Positions 17,338 through 25,940 of a stretch of 64,000 nt of DNA are shown piece by piece (the stretch's first letter is position 1; each line of letters opens with the position of its first letter). Under the pieces are notes generated by a model. The model was not told where the DNA came from. It did not search any database and saw only the letters and a list, made by a program, of their open reading frames with translations. The translations under genes and the position numbers were made by a program. This DNA is from an uncultured Granulosicoccaceae bacterium (GTDB lineage: Bacteria > Pseudomonadota > Gammaproteobacteria > Granulosicoccales > Granulosicoccaceae), in NCBI GenBank assembly GCA_937931165.1, contig CALHCI010000084.1, positions 1-64,000 of the forward strand, read 5' to 3'.

Positions 17338-18075
17338 CTACTGTAAATACTCATAGTTAAGACTCACCGCAAGCGCACTGCCGCTTTCTGTCGGCAGCGG
17401 ACCAAGTCCTGAGTAACTCAATAACCGTTTCGATGACGCATCGTAAGTTAACTCGACAGACGGCAACAGCACACGCAGAAAGAAATTACCCAGTGATACA
17501 CGAATGCAGTAGTGCCGCTTATTTGAACATGCGGCGCGACTAACAATCAGCGGTACAAGGCGGGCCCTGTCGACCTGAAGAAAGTTAAAGCGAACTTTAC
17601 TGCCCGCAGCAATATCATCCCAGTGGTTAAGTAAAAAGCGGTGGAATCCTGCATCGACCACCATTGGCTCAACAATAGTTACCTCTCGCACATCGACAAC
17701 AGCGCGCATATTATTTTCAAGCAGACGCAAAGACAACACCCGCAACTTGCCATCCTGCGGAACCACTTTGTAACCACTCGAACTACGGTAGTCCAGCAAC
17801 TCAAAAGCAGGATGTTTTGACTCTTCGGTAAAATTTAATTGCTTGCTGGCGAGTTCTTTTCCATCAGCAGAGCGATAGCTGGCGCGCACTACATCCGACA
17901 ACGGTTCATCGAGATAATACTCAACGTAGCCTGATTTTCCGGATTCGTGAGGGACAGCTTGCGCCTTGGAAATCGCATTTTCCAGATAGGCAGAATGCTC
18001 AGCCCCGAACACCGGACTTGCGCACACCGACATACCTAAGAACAATGCAATCAATAACTTATAGTGTTTACCCAT
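17338..18075 (-). CDS. Exported uncharacterised protein
   Basis: 245 residues with a clear Sec signal peptide (MGKHYKLLIALFLGMSVCAS, cleavage near VFGA-E). The mature part is predicted beta-rich and contains a repeated pattern of short strands, one Cys pair (ACSNKRHYC) and the tail SGLGPLPTESGSALAVSLNYEY. I do not recognise the family. It stands alone on the minus strand, divergent from the choice-of-anchor-like gene with about 130 bp between starts. It is probably periplasmic or surface exposed. Confidence 0.7.
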   Translation of the reverse strand: MGKHYKLLIALFLGMSVCASPVFGAEHSAYLENAISKAQAVPHESGKSGYVEYYLDEPLSDVVRASYRSADGKELASKQLNFTEESKHPAFELLDYRSSSGYKVVPQDGKLRVLSLRLLENNMRAVVDVREVTIVEPMVVDAGFHRFLLNHWDDIAAGSKVRFNFLQVDRARLVPLIVSRAACSNKRHYCIRVSLGNFFLRVLLPSVELTYDASSKRLLSYSGLGPLPTESGSALAVSLNYEYLQ

Positions 18076-18205
18076 ATCATCCTACGATTGACTATCTTCG
18101 CCACTCCGTGGCCACCACGTCGACAGGTTCCGGCAATGGTTCAGAACGGATTCAGTGTCACGCTGCAAGGATATCGGCGGATTCGAGACAACGTAAAGCG
18201 CAACC

Positions 18206-18955
18206 GTGAACTCCACAAGAAATTTAACAATCTACCTGACAACGCTTTTTTCGCTGCTACTGGCGATGATCAGCCTGTCAGTAAATGCCGGCGATTCATC
18301 GCCAGCACCAGACGGAAGACAGGCCAGCATTACCGAAGCAGGACTTACATCGCTGCATTATTATGAAGCGCCTTTGCAACGAACCCGGCCAGCAGACGCA
18401 AGTCTGTCTGCTAACAAAAGGACCACGCTAAACCACCAGTATGGACTCTGGCTGTACGACGTTGTGATCGGCTTTAATAATGACTATGACAACGACGGGC
18501 ATTATTCGAATTTCTCGATCACACTCGATTTTGATACCAGCCTTATCGCACCACTGGTATATGCAGTGCTTTATGTCAGCATTGACGACGGGCCATGGAA
18601 TGAATATGCGGTAAGTGGAGATTTCACCATCAACGGCTCAAACGCCTATGACGCCTACACCATTCACGCAACCCTCGACTCAGGCTACCCGACAGGCTAC
18701 TACAATCATTATGTTGAGTTATACGATGCCTACAGCCATGAGTTTTTGACTGGCTACGGCCCTGATGACAACCACTACTTTCATCACCTGCCCTTCGAAA
18801 GCTCGGTACACGACCACCACACCGGCTTTGCAAGCAGCGTGTCTTTGCGATTCACCGGCACCGGATCAATCGGTCCATTCAGTCTTTGCTTACTGGCAAT
18901 GCTGTTTGGACTGCAGCTAAAAGGATACGTTCGCAGGTCACCAACCATGCACTGA
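18206..18955 (+). CDS. Exported choice-of-anchor H-like protein with C-terminal sorting-type tail
   Basis: 249 residues with an N-terminal signal (LFSLLLAMISLSVNAG) and a beta-sandwich-like body marked by DNDGHYSNFSITLDFDTS, VYAVLYVSIDDGPWNEY and HYVELYDAYSHEFL. The C-terminus is GTGSIGPFSLCLLAML followed by basic residues, i.e. a Gly-rich motif, hydrophobic helix and basic cluster, as in GlyGly-CTERM-type surface anchors processed by rhombosortase. The pattern matches the choice-of-anchor H proteins of marine gammaproteobacteria as I recall them. Its ligand or role is unknown. Asp/Tyr/His-rich loops suggest metal binding. Confidence 0.72.
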   Translation: MNSTRNLTIYLTTLFSLLLAMISLSVNAGDSSPAPDGRQASITEAGLTSLHYYEAPLQRTRPADASLSANKRTTLNHQYGLWLYDVVIGFNNDYDNDGHYSNFSITLDFDTSLIAPLVYAVLYVSIDDGPWNEYAVSGDFTINGSNAYDAYTIHATLDSGYPTGYYNHYVELYDAYSHEFLTGYGPDDNHYFHHLPFESSVHDHHTGFASSVSLRFTGTGSIGPFSLCLLAMLFGLQLKGYVRRSPTMH

Positions 18956-19062
18956 CAATGACTTTTACGTACACGCTTTCTGATAGAATGCGTTGATGCG
19001 CAGCCGACATTGTTGAGACGATCATTTCACTACCCAGACTGAAGTTCTTTTTTGCCGCCTCG

Positions 19063-20109
19063 GTGCTTATCTGGCTTTCGATTAGCCTGCCGCTGGCAGT
19101 ATTGTGCATCTGGCTGTTTGCTCTACCCGCCACCACCACATTAATGTTAAGCGCTGTGTTTGCAATACCATTGGCAGTTTTTATGTGGGTATCTGTGCAG
19201 TCATCCAATCTGATTTATAAATGGCCTGCACTGCAGTTACTCGGCCTGACCACCATTTTAATTTCAGTACTGCTGGTTACCGCACCATTGCATATTTTTC
19301 TCAACGCAAATGCCGTCGGGATGATCGCTTTGATTTCCTGGGCACTGCTGTCTTTATATGCCGCCTACTCTGCGCTGCGGATTAAAAACATACATCTAAC
19401 CATCAACAGCCACAAGCTGCGCACTAAACATCGCATTGTTCATCTTAGTGATATACACGCCGGCAGCCGCAGCACAAAGCTACTGCAAAAAGTCGTTAAA
19501 CAATCGCTGTCGCACCAGCCCGATGCCATTGTCATTACCGGTGACTTACTCGACTCAAGCGCTGTTGATGCAGATTTTCTGGCACCGCTAAAACAGATTG
19601 ACTGCCCTGTCTGGATGTCACTGGGCAACCACGAGCGCTATGTTGATCTGGCACAGGCAATAGCAGCGATTGAACAACAGCAGGTTGCCATTCTGCGCAA
19701 TGAAAGCACTCTTTTTAAAGACTTGCATATCATTGGCGTAGACGATACCGACAACCCGCAGGACGCGATGCGTGAGCTGGCCAAACTCGACATACCTGAC
19801 GACCGTTTTACCGTGTTGCTGTATCACCGGCCAGACGGCTGGCAGGCAGCAAAAGACAATAAAATCGACTTGATGCTTGCCGGGCATACGCACGCGGGGC
19901 AGATCTGGCCATTTGGACTGTTGGTCAGGCTACAGTTTCGGCAACTTGCCGGCTACTTCAATTATCAGCATTCAGACTCGACCAACCCGTCTTTGATGTC
20001 ACACCTGGTTGTCTCTCAGGGTACCGGCACCTGGGGGCCAACACTGCGGCTGGGCACACGCAGTGAAATCATCGTACTCGACCTGCATCCTGTCCAACCA
20101 GCAAGCTAG
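19063..20109 (+). CDS. Membrane-anchored metallophosphoesterase
   Basis: 348 residues. The first 110 form about four transmembrane helices; the rest is a calcineurin-like phosphoesterase with HLSDIHAGS (D-x-H), VITGDLLD (GD), SLGNHERY (GNHE), LLYHRPDG and LAGHTHAGQIWPFG. This layout follows the YkuE/YaeI-like enzymes that act on cell-envelope lipids or related phosphates. Translation is assigned to GTG 19063, but the frame is open 66 bp further upstream without a standard start, so the N-terminus is uncertain. It converges on the CpdA-like gene with a 7-bp gap. Confidence 0.87.
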   Translation: MLIWLSISLPLAVLCIWLFALPATTTLMLSAVFAIPLAVFMWVSVQSSNLIYKWPALQLLGLTTILISVLLVTAPLHIFLNANAVGMIALISWALLSLYAAYSALRIKNIHLTINSHKLRTKHRIVHLSDIHAGSRSTKLLQKVVKQSLSHQPDAIVITGDLLDSSAVDADFLAPLKQIDCPVWMSLGNHERYVDLAQAIAAIEQQQVAILRNESTLFKDLHIIGVDDTDNPQDAMRELAKLDIPDDRFTVLLYHRPDGWQAAKDNKIDLMLAGHTHAGQIWPFGLLVRLQFRQLAGYFNYQHSDSTNPSLMSHLVVSQGTGTWGPTLRLGTRSEIIVLDLHPVQPAS

Positions 20110-20116
20110 CAGGCAA

Positions 20117-20809
20117 CTAACAATCTATCACCTTATAACTTGGACGCTGCCGTTCCTCGTCCGGGATTTTGCCCTTGCGTAGGTCACAGGCCATACAGGT
20201 TATTGCGGAGATTGGCAGGTTGTTAATGCGGGTAGCAACATTGCGGTGAACGTGCCCGCAGTAAACAGCGCGCAACTCTTTGCAACCGGTGAATATCTCC
20301 AGCAACTGCTCTACCGCAGACCAATCCTCAAACTGAAACGGATCTGGAATCTCGGTAACTTCAAACGGTGTGTGATGCATAAACACCATCAGCGGTGTCG
20401 GTCCGTTTTCACTGAACACCTGTTGGATGTGCTGCATGCGCACCTCACACAACGCACCTTTATTACTCATGGTACTCAACGTATCAATCAATAACAGTCG
20501 CACCGGGTATTCATCCAGCGTGTACTGGATAAACCCTTCATGCATCGACAGCTTGTCATGGAATATTTCCACCAGCCGGTTGCGGTCATCACGATTGCCC
20601 GGCATAACGTACCATGGTGCCTGCAGCTGCTCCAGAACATCGCGGGCAAGCCGGTACTCCTCCACACTTGCATCATGAGCAATATCGCCAGTATGGATAA
20701 CCAGATCGGGCCCTTGTTCATTCACAGCAGTCACACAGCGTTCAAGGTCGGCCAGCCGCTGCGGCGTGTCAGTAGAGATATGGCTGTCAGAAATTTGAAT
20801 GATGCGCAT
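20117..20809 (-). CDS. Metallophosphoesterase, cAMP phosphodiesterase CpdA-like
   Basis: A 230-residue cytoplasmic class III cyclic nucleotide phosphodiesterase-like enzyme. All metal motifs are present: QISDSHIS, HTGDIAHD, MPGNRDD, FMHHTPFE and YCGHVHR. The length and GNRDD variant match CpdA-type enzymes that hydrolyse cAMP, but related enzymes act on other phosphodiesters, so the substrate is inferred. It is divergent from the MazG-like gene; only 63 bp separate the two starts. Confidence 0.85.
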   Translation of the reverse strand: MRIIQISDSHISTDTPQRLADLERCVTAVNEQGPDLVIHTGDIAHDASVEEYRLARDVLEQLQAPWYVMPGNRDDRNRLVEIFHDKLSMHEGFIQYTLDEYPVRLLLIDTLSTMSNKGALCEVRMQHIQQVFSENGPTPLMVFMHHTPFEVTEIPDPFQFEDWSAVEQLLEIFTGCKELRAVYCGHVHRNVATRINNLPISAITCMACDLRKGKIPDEERQRPSYKVIDC

Positions 20810-20872
20810 ATTTGGCTGATCTGTGGTTATTCAAGTGGTAGTCTTGACGGCATTCTTTCTACTGGCAACACC

Positions 20873-21238
20873 ATGCAACAAAACCGCCCCTCACTGGATG
20901 ATCTGACACAGCAGTTAATCGAGTTTCGCGATGAACGTGACTGGCGTCAATTCCATTCACTAAAAGATCTGATCCTGTCCCTGTCACTGGAAGCCTCTGA
21001 ATTGCTGGAGCTTTCTCAATGGAAGCCCGAACAACAGTTTGAACAAGAGGCAGCTACACCGGCAATGAATGAACGCCTGCAGGAGGAGTGTGCAGACGTA
21101 CTGTTGTATTTATTGCTCATCAGTGAGCGTTGTGGCATCGACTTACAAAGCGCTGCTGCTAAAAAAATAGCAGCCAACGCGGTGAAGTATCCGGTTGATA
21201 AATCTAAAGGCACATCAGCAAAATACACCGACCTGTAA
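20873..21238 (+). CDS. MazG-like nucleotide pyrophosphohydrolase
   Basis: A 121-residue all-alpha NTP pyrophosphatase of the MazG/RS21-C6 type. Key residues are in SLEASELLELSQW (E-x-x-E) and ECADVLLYLLL (E-x-x-D), the metal-binding helices. Such house-cleaning enzymes hydrolyse dCTP or modified nucleoside triphosphates. The frame is open further upstream, but the ATG at 20873 gives the family-typical N-terminus. It ends 14 bp from the convergent sat stop, in a gap carrying a seven-T run. Confidence 0.88.
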   Translation: MQQNRPSLDDLTQQLIEFRDERDWRQFHSLKDLILSLSLEASELLELSQWKPEQQFEQEAATPAMNERLQEECADVLLYLLLISERCGIDLQSAAAKKIAANAVKYPVDKSKGTSAKYTDL

Positions 21239-21252
21239 ATGCGTTTTTTTGA

Positions 21253-22452
21253 TCAGGCCTGGCTCTGATAATAATCCATTAAAATTTCAGCCACCTCAGG
21301 TCGGGAGAATTCCGGCGGCGGTGCAATGCCTTTGCCGAGCATTTCTCTGACGGCGGTACCGGATAGCAAGACAAAATCTTCTTTGCTGTGGTCGGGGGCT
21401 TCACGCATCATCACAACCTGATCGAGCTTTTTCGAATACGCCGTGTGATCAGCCATAAACATTTCTATTTTTAATGCACCGGCAGGAATTTTATCGAAAA
21501 TTTCCTGCGCCTCGAAAGGCTCGTAGTAATCTCCTACTCCGGCATGGTCACGACCGATAATAAAATGTGTCGCACCCATATTCTGCCTGAATACAGCATG
21601 CAGCAGCGCCTCTCGCGGGCCGGCGTATAGCATGTCGAATCCGTAGCCGGTAACCAACGCAGAGTTGGCCGGAAAGTAAACATCGATCATTTTGCGAATA
21701 CAGGCATCTCTGACCAGTGCCGGAATGTCACCAGGCTTAAGCTTGCCAAGCAACATATGAATCACCAGTCCGTCAGCGTCTAACCGTTCCATCGCCATAC
21801 GACACAGTTCTTCGTGCGCCCGATGCATCGGGTTGCGGGTTTGAAACGCAACCACACGATTCCAGCCGTTTGATTCGATTGACTGTCTGATTTGCTCTGC
21901 AGTACGGAAGGTATCCGGAAATTCGATTTCGAAGTAACTGAAATTCAGCACTTCAATCGGGCCGGACAACAACACGTTGCCCTGCGCCATAAATTCTGCA
22001 ACCCCCGGATGCTCATGATCGGTGGTGCCATAGACATGCTGTGCAATAGACTCAAGTTCTGCATCGCTTAGCGACTCTACAGATTCGACTTGCTGCACCG
22101 CCAATACCGGCTCCCCGTCAACGTTTGGATCTTTAAGCGTTATACGGCTACCGGCAGCAACCCCTGCTGCGGCACTTTCATTGATCAGGTTAAGTACCGG
22201 CGTCGGCCAGAACAAACCATCAGTGGTCTGCATAGACTCCGCTACCGAAATCGCATTGGCTTTGTTCATGTATCCGGTTAACGGCGTAAAGTACCCCCCG
22301 CCAAGCATGACGGCATTGGCAGCTGTTGCCGAACTGACGGTAACAGAACTGAGTGTTGCCGCCTCAGCGAGCAGCTTGTCACGAGAGGCACTGTCGCTGA
22401 CATACAGCGGCATGAGCACATCTGATCCATGCGGGGCGATTAATTTCGACAT
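21253..22452 (-). CDS. sat: ATP sulfurylase (sulfate adenylyltransferase, Sat type)
   Basis: 399-residue monofunctional ATP sulfurylase, unrelated to CysDN. Active-site motifs FQTRNPMHRAHE (about residue 193) and IIGRDHAGVGDYYEPF (about 290) are intact, and the length fits the homo-oligomeric enzyme used in sulfur oxidation, where it runs toward ATP from APS, or in dissimilatory and some assimilatory pathways. No aprAB or dsr genes are in the window. It lies 66 bp downstream of a CysH-like gene on the same strand, which may point to an assimilatory use instead. Confidence 0.95.
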   Translation of the reverse strand: MSKLIAPHGSDVLMPLYVSDSASRDKLLAEAATLSSVTVSSATAANAVMLGGGYFTPLTGYMNKANAISVAESMQTTDGLFWPTPVLNLINESAAAGVAAGSRITLKDPNVDGEPVLAVQQVESVESLSDAELESIAQHVYGTTDHEHPGVAEFMAQGNVLLSGPIEVLNFSYFEIEFPDTFRTAEQIRQSIESNGWNRVVAFQTRNPMHRAHEELCRMAMERLDADGLVIHMLLGKLKPGDIPALVRDACIRKMIDVYFPANSALVTGYGFDMLYAGPREALLHAVFRQNMGATHFIIGRDHAGVGDYYEPFEAQEIFDKIPAGALKIEMFMADHTAYSKKLDQVVMMREAPDHSKEDFVLLSGTAVREMLGKGIAPPPEFSRPEVAEILMDYYQSQA

Positions 22453-22518
22453 AAATTTATTCCAAAATCTTGAAACGGGTTTTCTCAGGCAATCGCAGTC
22501 AGTGGACCAACAAACTGA

Positions 22519-23139
22519 CTAGAAGTGATACATCGGGTAAACCGCACCGTCCGTTTTGCCTTTGTAGTTAAACTGACGCTTGGCCATTTTATGGTAGGGC
22601 AGATTTTTTTCACTCATATAAACCTGCACGTCTTTTTTACTCCAGCGGGCAAGCGGGTCAACTTTAATCAGTTTGCCTTCGACGTCAACACGGTTGCGCG
22701 GTTCCGGCGACGGGTCGACATGGTACACCGCGCTGATCCAGCATTTGTATTTTGCCAGACAATCATTGATATGCAGCAACTGAAAAGAACGGCCAGGCAT
22801 ATCCCGATAGTGCACCCACATCCGCTCGCAATGGTCGCGATCACCTTGCGCTACTTCCGTCTCTCGACCGTCATTCATCACGACGTTGGTTAGCCCCAAC
22901 TGCTCGACAATCTGTGCGCGATACTCGGCGCTTTCTTCAAACACCGGCGGTCGCTGACAAAATACGACCGGTGTGGCCGGATCAATTTCAGAGACCATAT
23001 TCAGCACACAAATGCTTGGTGCACGCAACGAAGAGGTGATCACCGTTTCACCGGGGAACCTTTCCAGTATCAAGTGACGCAGCAACTCACTGGCGTTAAG
23101 CTCGCCACTGATCGAGCGAATTTCCTGTCTTAGGGACAT
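22519..23139 (-). CDS. PAPS/APS reductase-like protein lacking the C-terminal catalytic Cys motif
   Basis: A 206-residue member of the adenine nucleotide alpha-hydrolase/PAPS reductase family. TSSLRAPSICVLNMVSEIDP and VVFCQRPPVFEESAEY match the nucleotide-binding half; KVDPLARWSKKDVQVYMSEKNLPYH matches the CysH second half. Canonical CysH ends with an ECGLH-type motif carrying the catalytic cysteine; this protein stops at YPMYHF and has none. Cysteines at FCQRP, DHCERMW and NDCLAKYKC could serve instead. The ATG at 23139 is used; the frame extends to 23202. It is probably cotranscribed with sat. Either a divergent reductase or a different APS/PAPS-binding enzyme. Confidence 0.8.
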   Translation of the reverse strand: MSLRQEIRSISGELNASELLRHLILERFPGETVITSSLRAPSICVLNMVSEIDPATPVVFCQRPPVFEESAEYRAQIVEQLGLTNVVMNDGRETEVAQGDRDHCERMWVHYRDMPGRSFQLLHINDCLAKYKCWISAVYHVDPSPEPRNRVDVEGKLIKVDPLARWSKKDVQVYMSEKNLPYHKMAKRQFNYKGKTDGAVYPMYHF

Positions 23140-23202
23140 ATCGGGAGTCCAATCGGTACGACTTGAATTTATACCACTGCAGACTACAGCTCGCGACACC
23201 AA

Positions 23203-23329
23203 TTGCGCACACTGCTAAACCGTCAGCGATAAAGTGAGATCACAGCACAGCAGGTGCCGCTGTCGGTGCGGCGATAGCGCACCCCGCCCGCTATCAATCC
23301 CGATAGCAGGATATCGCGGTGGCGCGCTC
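23203..23329. other. Intergenic region with small inverted repeats
   Basis: 127 bp between the CysH-like gene start and the aglK stop. It contains GCTATC (23290-23295) and GATAGC (23302-23307) around six bases, with a further GATAGCG copy just upstream, so alternative pairings are possible. No T-run follows on the minus strand, so it is not a classical terminator for the agl operon, though it may stabilise the transcript end. Confidence 0.4.
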
Positions 23330-24385
23330 CTAGAAGAGGTGCGCCCTGCCCGGATCAAACGAGAAGCTTACCTGCTGACCGGCTTTGATGTCGAGACTCT
23401 CCGCTGCGGCAAAGCGAAACGAAGTCTCACTCGCCGACTGAAGCTCTACCACCGTTTCAGTACCCAGTTGCTCGACCAGTGTCACTGTACCGGTTAATGG
23501 TCCGTTGGCATCGAGCATCATATGTTGCGGCCGTATACCCAGCCGCACGGCATCACCGGTGGATTTCTCCTGACTGACCAATCGCACACCAGTAGCACTG
23601 AGACCCTCTCCGTCGAACTGCCCTGTATCAGTACCGGCACCGCCACTCAGCACGCCTTCAAAGAAATTCATCTTCGGTGACCCGAGAAACCCTGCGACAA
23701 ACTCGTTGGCCGGTGCGTTAAACAGTTCCATCGGACTGCCCACTTGCATCACCCGGCCATCTTTGAGCACCACAATTTTGTCAGCCAGCGTCATCGCCTC
23801 GACCTGATCATGGGTGACATAGATGGTAGTAGCACCGAGTTGCTCGTGCAGCTTGGCAATCTCTACCCGTGTGTCGTGTCGCAGTGCAGCATCGAGGTTT
23901 GAAAGCGGCTCATCAAACAAAAACACATCCGGGTTGCGGACAATTGCACGACCAATCGCCACGCGCTGACGCTGACCACCGGAAAGCGCTGCGGGACGAC
24001 GATCAAGCAGATGTTCCATTTGCAGAATAGTTGCCGCCGCTTCTACACGCTGACGAATTTCGGCTTTGCTAAACCCCTGCAAATCCAGTGAAAAAGCCAT
24101 GTTGTGGAATACAGTCATATGCGGGTATAACGCATAAGACTGAAACACCATTGCTATACCGCGTTTGGACGGTGGCAAGTCCATCACAGGTCGATCAGCA
24201 ATAAAGATTTCACCGCTGGATAAATTCTCAAGACCGGCGATTAAGCGCAACAGGGTAGATTTGCCACAACCGGATGGCCCGACAAAAACAACAAACTCGC
24301 CGTGTTCGATATGCAGATCAACATCATGGATAACCTGAACCTTGCCAAATGACTTGTTTACCCCTTTGAGTTCAACCTGAGCCAT
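23330..24385 (-). CDS. aglK: Alpha-glucoside ABC transporter ATPase
   Basis: A 351-residue ATPase of the MalK/UgpC class. Walker A VGPSGCGKSTLL, Q-loop VFQSYALYPHMT, signature LSGGQRQRVAIGRA, Walker B VFLFDEPLSNLD and the switch His in VTHDQVEAM are intact; a C-terminal TOBE regulatory domain follows (LGIRPQHMML). It is the last gene of the aglE-F-G-A-K operon and starts immediately after the alpha-glucosidase stop. It energises uptake of alpha-glucosides such as trehalose, sucrose or maltose; the precise sugar is inferred from operon homology. Confidence 0.93.
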   Translation of the reverse strand: MAQVELKGVNKSFGKVQVIHDVDLHIEHGEFVVFVGPSGCGKSTLLRLIAGLENLSSGEIFIADRPVMDLPPSKRGIAMVFQSYALYPHMTVFHNMAFSLDLQGFSKAEIRQRVEAAATILQMEHLLDRRPAALSGGQRQRVAIGRAIVRNPDVFLFDEPLSNLDAALRHDTRVEIAKLHEQLGATTIYVTHDQVEAMTLADKIVVLKDGRVMQVGSPMELFNAPANEFVAGFLGSPKMNFFEGVLSGGAGTDTGQFDGEGLSATGVRLVSQEKSTGDAVRLGIRPQHMMLDANGPLTGTVTLVEQLGTETVVELQSASETSFRFAAAESLDIKAGQQVSFSFDPGRAHLF

Positions 24386-25936
24386 TTATATTTCCTCAAA
24401 GGTGGCGGTTAGAGATTCAAAATCAAAGCTGCAGCGCAGGGTTTGTTGCTCCGATACCCGATCAAACACAATCTGTTTCTCTGAGCCACTGAGTTCACTC
24501 ATGGTATTAGCACTCATCAATGCCGGCTGATCTTTGCGCCACGCTAAAAAAGCCGCAAACTCGTTATAAACAGATTCAGGCCTAGCTGCCTCATCAAGGG
24601 CTGCTCTTTGCAAATGCCGCTGATCAATCGGAAGCCAGGTGCTGTTAGCTCTTGAGAAATCACCATTTGGCGAATCGCCCTTCCACACCATCGGGGTTCG
24701 ACAAGTATCCCGTCCGAGAAACACCGGAGCAAATTCAACACCCCACGGATCCTGCATGTGCTCAACCGGGATATCACGCACATCCTGTAATGCTAACTCT
24801 TCCCCCTGATAGATACAGGTAGACCCGATCAAACAGGTTTCAAGCTGTAATAACAGTAGTTGCATGGCAGGCTGTTGCTCTTCTTTTAACCCCAGCGCTG
24901 CAAGCTGCCTGGTTGAGCTGCGAGGCACATCATGATTGGAAAATGCAAAACTTAATCGACCAGTACCATTAAACGCTTCTATGGCTTTAGTAATAGCGGA
25001 CTTAAGCCCGTCGACATCTAAACCATCCCACTGCAGCAGGTTAAAGTTATAGGTGGCATGCAATCTACCGGGCGCGGTAAACGTCTGGCTCGCCAGTATG
25101 GGGTCATCACCATGCAGCTCACCCATCAAAAACCGATCACCGTACTGATCAGCAACTTCTCTGAATGATTCACTGAACGTCTGAATGGCCGGCTGATTCA
25201 GTTGTGCCGTGTCATGCAGTTGCCGGAAGAACGGTTGCTGTTGTTGCGGCAGTGGCCCCGGAACAAAATCCGGATTGGCCTGGTTGTCTCTAAAAGGTGC
25301 ACTGTCTGCGTTAATGGTATGCACGGCATCAAGACGAAAGCCGTCAACGCCGCGGTCAAACCAGAACCGCGCTACAGCCATTAATGCTTCACGCACTGCC
25401 GGATTAGCATGATTCAGGTTTGGCTGACTGCTTAAAAAATTGTGCAGATAGTACTGCTGCCTGCGCGGTTCCCAGCTCCATGCCGGACCACCAAAAAATG
25501 ACAGCCAGTTAGTCGGCGGGCCACCATCCGGCATCGGCTCTACCCAGTGAAACCAGTCGGCTTTTTCGTTATCTCTGGACTGTCGACTTTCCGCAAACCA
25601 CACGTGCTGGTCAGAACAATGTGCAGGCACGATATCTACCATCACTTTCAGACCAAGCTCATGCGCCTTTTTCAGCAGTGAATCAAAGTCTGCGAGCGTG
25701 CCGTACTCCGGATTTACATCGCAGTAATCAGAAACATCATAGCCAAAGTCTTTTTGCGGGCTTTTAAAAAACGGGCTGATCCAGATCGCGTCGACACCAA
25801 GGCCGGCAATATAATCAAGGCGAGTAGTAATACCCGGCAGATCACCAACCCCATCGTCATTGGAGTCCTGATACGAGCGCGGATAGATCTGATAGATAAC
25901 CGCAGTTTCCCACCAGCTTAAGGCGTCATTCTGCAT
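24386..25936 (-). CDS. aglA: Alpha-glucosidase, GH13
   Basis: A 516-residue family GH13 enzyme. The order of blocks is AVIYQIYPRSYQDSNDDGVGDLPGI, DAIWISPFFKSPQKDFGYDVSDY, VMVDIVPAHCSDQH, GFRLDAVHTINAD (nucleophile Asp), FLMGELHGDD (acid/base Glu) and FAFSNHDVPRS. It is cytoplasmic, with no signal peptide, so it cleaves imported disaccharides. The ATG at 25936 lies 4 nt after the aglG stop and behind GGGTGGA; a GTG at 25948 is an alternative. Its place within the transporter operon supports the Agl assignment. Confidence 0.93.
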   Translation of the reverse strand: MQNDALSWWETAVIYQIYPRSYQDSNDDGVGDLPGITTRLDYIAGLGVDAIWISPFFKSPQKDFGYDVSDYCDVNPEYGTLADFDSLLKKAHELGLKVMVDIVPAHCSDQHVWFAESRQSRDNEKADWFHWVEPMPDGGPPTNWLSFFGGPAWSWEPRRQQYYLHNFLSSQPNLNHANPAVREALMAVARFWFDRGVDGFRLDAVHTINADSAPFRDNQANPDFVPGPLPQQQQPFFRQLHDTAQLNQPAIQTFSESFREVADQYGDRFLMGELHGDDPILASQTFTAPGRLHATYNFNLLQWDGLDVDGLKSAITKAIEAFNGTGRLSFAFSNHDVPRSSTRQLAALGLKEEQQPAMQLLLLQLETCLIGSTCIYQGEELALQDVRDIPVEHMQDPWGVEFAPVFLGRDTCRTPMVWKGDSPNGDFSRANSTWLPIDQRHLQRAALDEAARPESVYNEFAAFLAWRKDQPALMSANTMSELSGSEKQIVFDRVSEQQTLRCSFDFESLTATFEEI

Positions 25937-25940
25937 TGTG

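Noticed and set aside
21239-21252. Bidirectional terminator between the MazG-like gene and sat
   Set aside because: A seven-T run is present but no hairpin could be paired next to it.
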